From: Streblospio benedicti
Taxonomy: Eukaryota; Annelida; Polychaeta; Spionida; Spionidae
DNA length: 64,000 nucleotides
Assembly (NCBI GenBank): GCA_019095985.1
Contig: CM032666.1
Location: 3,181,616 to 3,245,615 of the forward strand
Reading direction: 5' to 3'
Positions 1 through 8,493 of this stretch are shown in pieces; positions within the stretch are counted from its first letter, which is position 1, and each line of letters starts with the position of its first letter. Both the position numbers and the translations under genes were made by a program. A model generated the notes under the pieces. That model saw only the letters and a program-made list of their open reading frames with translations. It was not told where the DNA came from and made no database searches.

Positions 1-411
1 ATTATTTTGTCATTTTGTGGAGAGTTTTTTAATATTTATACTGCACTTGTTAAAAAGATATTGTTTTATTTCATTTTAAGATGTCTTATTTCTAGATCAA
101 ATGTTAATTCTTCGTGATGTTGTGTGAGTGTTTGAATTCAAAGATGTCAATAAAAAAACATCAGTAGTTGTGCTCTTTGAAATGAAAATATTGGTGTATA
201 AATGCTTGTATTAAATAAATCATCAATTACAATCTTGATCAGGTCTTATTGCCCATTTAATTTTGAGATTTCAAACAAAACAGTGAACTTTATAAAATTA
301 GATGCACACAAAATTAAATGGATCTGCAGTAGCTTAGCAGTGAGGCCATTCTTTTTCAACTGGTTTTGTTATATTCAAAGTTTTCCATGTCTGGCAAACT
401 TTTATATTCAG
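1..411. other. AT-rich stretch, no gene seen
   Basis: No open frame with coding character, no tRNA and no repeat boundary is visible. If the Harbinger-like gene that begins its visible part at 560 continues leftward, this is probably intron. Confidence 0.5.
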
Positions 412-502
412 ATTTAATGATAATTAAGATGAGATGCAATAATAAAATTTTCAATAATTTTAACTATTTAATTATTGCATCTCATCTTAATTATCATTAA
501 AT
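412..502. repeat. Perfect 32-bp inverted repeat (foldback)
   Basis: Positions 412-443 and 471-502 are exact reverse complements around a 27-bp AT-rich loop. The size and shape fit a small MITE or foldback element. No clear target duplication is seen. It lies just upstream of the first recognised exon of the Harbinger-like gene, so probably in an intron. Confidence 0.85.
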
Positions 503-559
503 TTGTTTATAATCAATAGATGCGGCACAGCAATTACTACATTTTATTTTTATATTCAG

Positions 560-3395
560 GTTTCATAGTATCAACGTACAATTACTTGTCGATAGCAGCC
601 AATTCGTGCGCAATGTAGAAGCTAGGTGATATATTAATTCTCCATACTTTTTAAAATAGGGTTTGTTCATTGCCTCAAACTTTGTTGAATTTAACACTAT
701 ATCGCATAAATTTATTCTGCTTATTTATGCCATTTGTAAGTATTTTTATACAGGTTTCACTTACAATGAAGTCAATGATATAAGGGAATATTTTGCATTT
801 ACATGTTCCTTTGTTAAAGTTATTCTTGCTGTTGCTTATGTAATGTTTGAAAACCTGATTTTAATTAAAAAAAACTATATGCATTTTGTGGATGTTTTTT
901 CCTCTTAAGAAACATATTTTTTTCTTTAAAGATGGCCCGGAAGTGTGCATGACTCTCGCATACTGCGAAATTCACCGCAGTGGGATGATTGGAAGGCAGG
1001 GCGAGGGAATGGGGTGATTCTAGGGGATTCGGGCTATCCTTGCCGTGAATGGCTATTCAGGCCTACAAATGCCACATCGCCGCAGCAAGAAGCTTACAAC
1101 AGGTACATGTAAAATCTTAATTTATAAAATGCTTTATAATATGTGAAAATAAATCTGATGAACAACATATTTAAACAAAAGCAGATGAATAGACATGAAC
1201 TTTTTTATTTATATTATTTTTGTGTGTGTGTGATTTATTTACTGTATTACGTCAAGTTAATGCAAATTAGCTTTAGTGTGACATGTTTAGAGGGTTAGCG
1301 CTCTACAGCATTCGTCGAGCACTCTGTATTCTAAGAAATGTGAAGCCATAGATATTTTTATAAACAAACCACAACTTTTAATTAATGATTGTCCTGAAAT
1401 CTTGACATATTGGAAAATTTGTGTCTTATCTACATTAATTTATAGTGTGAAACCAATCAAACAATTGTCAAAACAACATAGGCACTTTATAAACAGCTGG
1501 ATGTGTTCATATTAAGTACTGTAGTAATTTCGATGTAAACCTTTGAATCAGGTATCTTTGCATATTGTTGATGAAATTTTTTGAAAAACTGAAGTTGAAT
1601 TAATTCAGTTAAAGTGGGATAAAGAGGGTATTGCAATTTGTTTGAGATTGAGATGAGAAAATATCTCACCGAGTGGAGTTGTCACAGCTCTCTTGCTCCG
1701 CGCTCATTCGAGCAATGACAACTCCACTTGGTGAGATATTTTCTCATCTCACAGTCCAACCCATGCAATACCCTTTTAGTCTGCATTTTTCACTGGTTCT
1801 CTATTCTACACACAGACCTTATTTGTGCTCAGATATCATAATGTCACCACTAAAAGATACGATTATTGGGTTCCTAGCTAATGCGATACCGCTTTTGTAA
1901 CAGAAGTGGCTCAGACACAATGCATCCTGATAGATTGACAACGTGCCCAATAAACGAAGTCAGTGGGTGCCTGTCTGATTAAGGCTGGCACGGTTGGTGA
2001 AGCTAAATATAGCGTCAGGTGTCAGACAGTGTGATTGCGCAACGCGGCATATAGGCGAAGTTGAGGTGTATGTCCTTCGTCATGGGAGATTAGCGTAATG
2101 GTAGCGCACCCGACTATGACATATAAGACCGGTCTGAATCATAGCCGGGAGGTCGTGAGTTCGATTCCACGATCTTCCAAATCACCTTTACAAAGCAACA
2201 CTGACTTTCGTTTCACTTTGAATAAATAGTCATTAGGTTATTAAAAATATTGCAAAGCACTTTTGTGGTGAAAAGTAATGTACATAAATAAACGTTAACA
2301 ATTAGCAAAAAATTTTGTTTTCATTTTTTTTCCTATTATTTGAGGTCTCACAAGCGAACTAGAGTGCTGGTGGAGCAGACCATCGGTGTCGTCAAGAAGG
2401 TGTGGGCATGCATGCATAAAGGCATGCGTTTTAAGCCGGAAAAGGTAACTTTAATTTTATAATTGCCATGGTATCAAGAACAGGCAGGCATATTCTCTAG
2501 CAATAGCAAAGTTTTTCTTGATAATGGAGCCAATGCAATTTTAATTAATGCAAAAATATTTGATGGTTTTGAAAGGACAGTGGAGAGGTAGACTGGGCAC
2601 TCATACCACACCCTCTGAATCAGGACGAGTTCAAGCAAACTTAGTATTTGATTGATTGATGGATTTTCTTATTATTTACAGGTGTGTCATGTAATTGTAG
2701 CATGTTGCATGCTGCACAACATACGAAACTTTTCGCTTTGCAAGTTGAAGATTTTGAAATAGCTAATTATCTAGTTATTATTTAGTTTTATGATTAGTAT
2801 TTTAACATTAAAGTGTATTTCATTAATTTATGCATTCAGATCATTTAATTCTATCAAAAATATATCTGTTATGTTTAAACAACAATTATATGTCTTCTTA
2901 ATTATATCTCATGCTTGCATGAATGTATTTTTTAAATCTTCACCTTTCCGCAGGGGGATATCTAGTTTTGCATCTGTCCGCGTCCATACATATGTACATA
3001 CCGGATACATCCAAAATAAACAGGCTCAAAACACAAACACTATTAGAGCTATTGCAAACTGATTATGTTATTAAATTTATTTTTCAGACGATTCTGATGA
3101 TTCTGAAGATGATGACGAAGACGCCAACGAACATGAAAATAATGGCGGGGCTGATGAACGGAGATGGGTCGCAAGAGGGCATGAAGCTAGACGACAATTT
3201 ATAATGCAACATTTTTTGACGGCTTGGCATATTAGTAGTGTATTTTATACAAAATACTTATTTCAAGAGTTTTTGAATGATTGCCATTTTTTTCTTGTGT
3301 TGTTTATTTCCAATTTATTTTATTGTCACTTATTACTTAATATTTTTAAGATTTTTGAGGTTGCAAATTTCATTATGCATGATACTATCATGTAA
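560..3395 (+). CDS. PIF/Harbinger (HARBI1-type) nuclease gene, 3' part, multi-exon
   Basis: Five exons read through in one phase: 560-625, 932-1102, 2345-2444, 2682-2739 and 3088 to a stop at 3393-3395. They give the DDE_Tnp_4 order: FHSINVQLLVDSSQF, then RWPGSVHDSRILRNS, then LGDSGYPCREWLF (a catalytic Asp), then RVLVEQTIGVVKK (the catalytic Glu region), then VACCMLHNI, an acidic stretch and RRQFIMQHF near the end. Introns are GT-AG except the fourth, where only a GC donor (GCAAGT) at 2740 keeps the phase. The frame runs about 50 residues past the usual C-terminus. The N-terminal part with the first Asp would lie left of the window. AATAAA is at 3729-3734. Family members are transposases or the domesticated HARBI1 protein. 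The unbroken frame across five exons fits a young element or a co-opted gene. The family call is firm; host versus transposon status is open. Confidence 0.8.
1650..1750. repeat. Foldback hairpin in intron of the Harbinger-like gene
   Basis: Arms 1650-1684 and 1716-1750 are reverse complements with one mismatch. Weaker complementarity continues outward: AGAGGGTATTGC on the left pairs with GCAATACCCTTT on the right, to about 1612-1780. This is probably a MITE inserted in the 1103-2344 intron. Confidence 0.75.
2084..2178 (+). other. tRNA-like sequence (tRNA pseudogene or SINE head)
   Basis: GGGAGAT at 2084-2090 can pair with ATCTTCC at 2172-2178 as a 7-bp acceptor stem (one G-U). An A-box-like TAGCGTAATGGTAGCGC and a B-box-like GAGTTCGATTCC follow in order. 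The anticodon region is abnormal: CCCGACTATGA and TCATAGCCGGG form an extended imperfect stem around a loop holding AGACCGGTCT. The T stem has a mismatch. A functional tRNA is unlikely. It sits in an intron of the Harbinger-like gene. Confidence 0.45.
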
Positions 3396-4316
3396 TGTTA
3401 TTTACTGGTAGTTATACAGTTGTTTAATAGAAATTGATACAAGCTACAGTAGCCCAAAGTACCGTATACAACCATGGGCTTTTAGTTTGAAATTTTGTCA
3501 ATTTAAGGGGTGGGCTGTATATGATAGGTTGAAATGGTTATATGAGTTTGCTTGACTTATCAATATTACATTTTTAATATTACACATCATGAAATTATGG
3601 TTTTTAAATGTGTACAGCTATAAATTTTGTAAAAATTTGTTGTGCATCACAATACAATTTTTGCAGATACTATTTAAGATTTAAGGTTGACAAACCTGTG
3701 AATGCAATCTTCTAAACAACTGACACAAAATAAAGATTTAATGCAATTACTGCTGTTGGTTTTATAATTTATTTCATGTATGTTGATTGCAACATTATTA
3801 TTTTAAAAAATTCATATCAAAGCTTATAATTTTATTCAATTCAATAACGATTATGCAGAATTTAAAAATATGGAAATAACATTTAGTAATATGAATAAAC
3901 ATTTTGATGTACATGTTAAGAAAATTAGCAAGAAAATTCTTTCATATTATAAACTATAGAAAATATTCACTTAATACTAATAAAAGTTTCACATATACTT
4001 ATAATATGAAAATCATATAAATTTAAATATATATATATACATATATATTTGATTAAAAACAATATGAATAAATGCTCAGTTAACTCTCAACATCCACATT
4101 AAACCAACGAACATCATGGCCTCATCAGAACCAGAAATTCTGGCAAATCAGTCCAAATTACAGGGCACGCTAGATGTTACGCTACCACGAAGAAAACAGA
4201 GTTCAGCGTGTTGTAAATTAAGTGCTTCCTCTTTACACCTATAAAACCTTTATGGCCATGACTTCTGTTCCTCTCTCCACAATATCCATTAATCCACAAT
4301 CACGAGTAATGTGCTT
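3396..4316. other. AT-rich flank, no gene seen
   Basis: This holds the likely 3' UTR of the Harbinger-like gene, an AT dinucleotide patch near 4027-4052, and otherwise nothing recognisable. No long open frame with coding character is present. Confidence 0.5.
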
Positions 4317-4457
4317 ATCAGAAGCACAGGGGCAATTTATAGACTAAAATATAAGCTAAACACTAAGGAACCCCCGAAGTATGTATTACATATTTCGGGG
4401 GTGAGTTAACGTGTTTAGCTTATATTTTAGTCTATAAATTGCCCCTGTGATCAGAAG
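4317..4457. mobile_element. hAT-type MITE with perfect 39-bp TIRs and 8-bp TSD
   Basis: The element is 4325-4449 (125 bp). Its ends, 4325-4363 and 4411-4449, are exact inverted repeats starting CACAGGGGC. The 8-bp direct repeats ATCAGAAG at 4317-4324 and 4450-4457 flank it. An 8-bp target duplication with a CAGGGG-like end is the hallmark of hAT elements. It has no coding capacity, and the identical arms imply recent insertion. Confidence 0.9.
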
Positions 4458-4509
4458 CTCTGTATCTGTAAGTTAATCTGCAGGGCTTTATCAGCATATG
4501 GGCAGATGG

Positions 4510-5062
4510 ATGGGAGGACGCAACGCTACTCAGTCGCTCCTGTGCAAGGCTTGTAGCCTGGCACGGAATGTGTCTACAGAACTGCAGTTGGCAGTGTCTG
4601 AGTCAATGCTGTTCCATTCTGGAATTGTCCGTGGAAAGAATGTTCCTCTTGGTGTGAGGGTCCCATACTTGGCAAGCGTACTCTAGCACAGAACGGGCCA
4701 GTGAAAAATATGCTAGTTCTTTCAGATCTCTTGAGCATTGAGACAGATTGCGTCTGAGAAAGCCGATGGTTTGGTTACATCTAGCAGCTACCTTGTCCCA
4801 CTTCAGTTGGTTGTTGATGAGCACACCAAGATATTTTGAAGCTGGTACCTGTTCTAAGATCTGATCACCAATCGTGTAAAAACTTTCCAGCGGTGACTTA
4901 GACCTGCTGATGCAAAGAAGCTGACATTTGGACGCGTTAAAGCGCATGCCCCAGTCTTCAGCCAGGCGTTGCAGATGATTGAGATCATTCTGAAGGACCA
5001 ATTGGTCCTGGAATGATCTGATTTGGCGGTAAACAAGGCAGTCATCAGCAAAAAGTCTGCAC
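4510..5062 (-). mobile_element. 5'-truncated LINE (CR1/Jockey-like) reverse transcriptase fragment
   Basis: On the minus strand the frame opens with the RT box RLFADDCLVYR (the FADD form of YxDD), then WGMRFNASKCQLL, SKYLGVLINNQLKWD, and the thumb region LEYACQVWDPH. One frameshift near 4640 separates this from the C-terminal tail FFPRTIPEWNSI ... SSVDTFRARLQAL, which is typical of CR1/L2/Jockey-clade LINEs. Everything upstream of the catalytic box is missing: homology stops at about 5062, the usual result of incomplete target-primed reverse transcription. It cannot move by itself. Confidence 0.85.
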
Positions 5063-5454
5063 TGCACAGCAAAAGTTCTCCATAAGATGGAGGAATGAAA
5101 TTGAATATACCATTAGGAAGAGTGTCAACAAAAAAATTGCAGATGTTATGATCTTTATTAGCCCTACCAAATCAGGCAATTTTCAAGAGGATTCTTTGGT
5201 TTTTCTACTTTTAGAGCTCTAATTGGTGACACGGCGACACTGCAGTGATTGAGAAGTTTTTTTTTTCCTGTGGTGTTGACACTTTTGAAAATTTTTATCT
5301 ATGTACATGAGACATGCTCATACTTCTACTAAATGGACATTCTATTAAAATGTGACACACCTGTGTGCGCTTAGACATCGTTCTCTGATCGTTACACAAT
5401 AGCGGGAGCGAGATCGAGCGTTTGATATGTTGATGGGTGTAACACCCCCCGTGC
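5063..5454. other. Intergenic, nothing recognised
   Basis: No coding frame, RNA gene or repeat end was recognised between the LINE fragment and the MITE cluster. Confidence 0.4.
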
Positions 5455-5550
5455 GTCCCACGCTAGACTGTTACACTGCCTCTATCTCGCTCTGCTTCGC
5501 TCCACGAGCGGCGCAGAAAGAGGGGTCAGTGTAACAGTCTAGTTCCACGC
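5455..5550. mobile_element. 78-bp MITE, TAGACTG family, copy 1
   Basis: The element spans 5464-5541. TAGACTGTTACACTG at 5464-5478 is the reverse complement of CAGTGTAACAGTCTA at 5527-5541. The flanks GTCCCACGC (5455-5463) and GTTCCACGC (5542-5550) are a 9-bp direct repeat with one mismatch. A 9-10-bp target duplication suggests a Mutator-like family, but no transposase is present to prove it. Confidence 0.8.
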
Positions 5551-5654
5551 TCGCACTTTCCTACGTAGTTACGTCTTTTTTTACGTTATGACACCTTACG
5601 TCCCCGTTGCTTGGTGATGGGACATTTTAGCAGGTGTCCGAACTATTGATGGGA

Positions 5655-5658
5655 CATT

Positions 5659-5713
<55 letters not shown>

Positions 5714-5815
5714 CACCAGACAAGTGGTTATACTATTCATATCTTTAAAAACATAGGATAAAAAGATAGAATAAAATAATAAATAAAATAATTAAATATA
5801 ATTTTAGCGCTACCG
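5655..5815. repeat. (ATTT)n microsatellite joined to a LINE/SINE 3'-tail-like repeat, copy 1
   Basis: An ATTT run at about 5657-5713 is followed by CAGACAAGTGGTTATACT and an A-rich ACATAGGATAAAAAGATAG segment. The same unit recurs at about 6025-6115 and 16668-16766. Read on the minus strand it ends in (TAAA)n, as LINE or SINE 3' ends do. Confidence 0.65.
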
Positions 5816-5830
5816 CAGTCGCACTTTCCT

Positions 5831-5937
5831 ACGAAGTTACTAGACTGTTACATTGCCTCTATCGAGCTCTGCTACGCTCCATTTCAGTAAGCGTGCGGCG
5901 CAGAAAAGGGGTCAGTGTAACAGTCTAACGAAGTTAC
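5831..5937. mobile_element. 87-bp MITE, TAGACTG family, copy 2, with 10-bp TSD
   Basis: The element is 5841-5927 with 15-bp inverted ends (TAGACTGTTACATTG and CAGTGTAACAGTCTA, one mismatch). ACGAAGTTAC at 5831-5840 and 5928-5937 is an exact 10-bp target duplication. The related uninterrupted sequence at 5561-5580 shows the same site without the MITE, so the insertion is directly readable. Confidence 0.88.
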
Positions 5938-6024
5938 GTCTTTTTTTACGTAATGACACCTTACGTCCCCGTTGCCTGGTGATGGGACATTTTAGCAGGT
6001 GTTCCACCTATTGATGAGACATTT

Positions 6025-6115
6025 TATTTATTTATTTATTTACATCAGACAAGTGGTTACACTGTTCATATCTTTAGAAACATAGGATAAAAAAGATAAA
6101 ATAATATAATATAAT
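6025..6115. repeat. LINE/SINE 3'-tail-like repeat, copy 2
   Basis: It has the same order as copy 1: a short ATTT run, CAGACAAGTGGTTACACTG, then ACATAGGATAAAAAAGATA and an AT-rich end. It sits inside the foldback block. Confidence 0.6.
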
Positions 6116-6250
6116 TTCAGCATGTATCCCAGGTATCCCGATGTGTCCCGTTGTGTCCCGTTGTGTCTGCTGAATGTCCCATCAGGCAATAGGGACGTAA
6201 GGTTTCATTACGTAAAAAAGACGTAACTACGTAGGAACGTGCGAGCCGGA

Positions 6251-6874
6251 CATACAGGCATTCAAATGCGGGGTCAATTAAGGAGTTAATTGACTAGCTA
6301 ATGGTGAAAATGCTACAATTGTAAGACCATAAACCAGACATATACATTTATTCTATTATGAACACACCAGACGCTGGTTCACAGATTTAGCCATTGATTA
6401 TCTTGAATGATTATGCGTTGGAATCATTGTATTATGATGCGATGTGTTATGCGCAAAACATGTTTTGTGTCTCCACTCTACACAGGCAATACAACAAAAA
6501 TGGAATAGTTCGGCTTTTCTTTTTCACACAATAACCCGCCATGTAAGTGGATGATTAAAAGCAACAAACACATAAAACTCAAAAATTCGAAGCCTGAGAC
6601 TAGGGCTTTTTGCCAGCAGGATCAGTTTTGGACATGGATCCTATGTCTCTTCATTATTTCACGAACGCTTCATCAGCCTGTCAAATATCAAACATACTAG
6701 CTATTGTACGAATAACAATGTTGTGAGCACTGCACCAGCCCGTTATGAATGTTGTTGTATTTCAGAGATGTAAACATGTCGAAAAATGCACTGACCCTTT
6801 TAATCTTCTTTATCTCAATGCTCACCCACCCACACTAACTCTCCACATGCACACAGTGCGGCAAGTTTACATAC
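6251..6874. other. No gene recognised
   Basis: Short frames only, none with coding character. No repeat boundary was recognised between the foldback and the next MITE. Confidence 0.4.
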
Positions 6875-7328
6875 ATAGGGATCGTTCACAAATTTCATCA
6901 CCCGACTGGGGGGGGGTAGCGAAAGATGACAGCGGGGACAGGGGCGGGGTTAGCACTTGGGTGATGTCACCTTTCCAAAAGAAGAGTTTTAGTCATTTAA
7001 CAGTGTTTGAACTTACTTTTTGACATGTATAGTGAGTTGTGATATAGTTGAAATCGCATTGCCATGTTTGCTTTATGTCCTAAATACATTTGTAAAATTA
7101 TGTCTAAATTATGGACATATATATTAAAATGTATTTATAAAACGGCACAGTTAAATCAATGTTAAATGTCATCGCAAAACCATGTCGCGGGGTGGGGGTA
7201 GGGGGTACACTGAGGCAAAGATGACGTCAATTACCAGGAGGGGGAGTGCTGCAAAGATGACGAAAGGTGACCGGGGGGGTTAAAAAAAAGGCCAAAAACG
7301 AGTTGACGTCATTGTGAACGATCCCATA
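6875..7328. mobile_element. GGGA-CG-family MITE, 448 bp
   Basis: GGGATCGTTCACAA at 6878-6891 is inverted as TTGTGAACGATCCC at 7312-7325. ATA flanks both sides (6875-6877 and 7326-7328), a 3-bp target duplication. The interior is G-tract-rich with GATGACGTCA motifs and has no coding frame. The ends resemble those of the elements at 10442-10749 and 14140-24370. Confidence 0.75.
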
Positions 7329-7395
7329 TATGTGTGCGTGTGTGTGCGTGCCTGTGTGCGCGCGCGCGTGTGTGTGTGAGTGTGAGTGTGTTTCC
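7329..7395. repeat. (GT)n/(GC)n microsatellite
   Basis: Alternating TG/CG dinucleotide tract directly beside the MITE end. Confidence 0.85.
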
Positions 7396-7556
7396 ACCAA
7401 CAGTTTTCTTTATATAGCCAGCATCAAATGCAGATGAAAGTCGTAGTTTTGCCCCGGGTCTGCTGATTTCAAAGTTCATGGCCTCATTGATTATCTACTT
7501 TTTTTAGTTCTCAACATTAACATAATTAACAGCCGGACACTTTGGAATTAGTGATA

Positions 7557-7590
7557 TGGTGAGCTTTTGTGATCACCTTCGTCCGTCCAA
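7557..7590 (-). repeat. Repeat remnant carrying GTGATCACAAAAGCTCACC
   Basis: GGTGAGCTTTTGTGATCACC followed by TTCGTCCGTCC matches, inverted, the GACGGACGGACG ... GTGATCACAAAA motif near 63430-63450. This motif belongs to a dispersed repeat. Only its end is recognisable here. Confidence 0.5.
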
Positions 7591-8493
7591 ATTAGGGTTA
7601 AATTAGGTTGGGTGTGGGATTTTTCTACCCCTTATAAACCCTCTCAGCAGTATGGGTACTCGTATTCAGTACCAGGTGGAGGGGTCGTGCAATTAAACCA
7701 GGCTTTGTCCTTTAAACATGATATCACCATCAACATATACTATCATTTTCAAAACTTGTTAAATAGTAAAAGAAGAGCCGTGTGGATATGTAAACAAGCG
7801 ATTATAGCTATGGGCTCTATATGATAAGTGGTTTGAATTTTTCTTACATAAGCAATTTGTTTGTGATGACATTTGCTGGCATCTTTACTGTTGGTTTACG
7901 TTAAATTTGCCACTTCATTTTATGGATAACAGTTATGGTACATTTCACATATATATTGTATGTGTATTAACAGCGAGTGATACGTAGTGTATGGAGCTCA
8001 GCTATGGACTAACCGAATTCTCGAAGTAACCAACCAACAGACTAGGTCTGTTTCCTGTATGCATCATATTTGATTAGTTAGTAAGTAATGAACGCATTGG
8101 AATTAACTTATTGTTTTCTTCTTTAAAGAAAATCCTGAGCAAAATGCTATACAATTACATATGAACGACTGCGTTTCATATTAGAATTGCTAGTGGTTAG
8201 TCATTACTCAATGATCCAAGGATCTAGATAATTTCCGTTGATATCTTGCTCTCATTTACAATTTACACACTTCAAAATGACACAGTGTCCAAATGGTTGG
8301 AGATTAATGGTGCATTCGACAAGAAATATTTGTTTAGTTGTTTGTTCAATAGGACTACTGGATATCTAAATAAAAGGCTCTTTATGGAATAGCAAATGTA
8401 TCCTTTGTAAACCTCCGTGCCTTCATCAGACCTTCAACGAGCTGTGTACGTTTCATAAAGTCAAACAGTATTTAATTTTAGATATAAAGCAAA
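7591..8493. other. Upstream region of the membrane-protein gene
   Basis: No coding frame stands out and no TATA box is obvious. It should contain the 5' UTR and promoter of the gene starting at 8494. Confidence 0.4.

Larger units (their letters stand above)
5545..6250. mobile_element. Composite foldback with about 80-bp inverted ends
   Basis: A block that begins CTCGCACTTTCCTACG and ends near GATGGGACATT occurs at about 5551-5655, again at about 5818-6020 (split by a MITE), and in inverted form at about 6172-6246. The inverted copies have the layout of a long-TIR MITE, with a partial tandem copy of the left half. The LINE-tail-like segments and (ATTT)n tracts lie inside it. Confidence 0.65.

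Noticed and set aside
2084-2178. Functional tRNA gene.
   Set aside because: The acceptor stem pairs, but the anticodon arm is 20 bases too long, no normal anticodon loop forms and the T stem has a mismatch.
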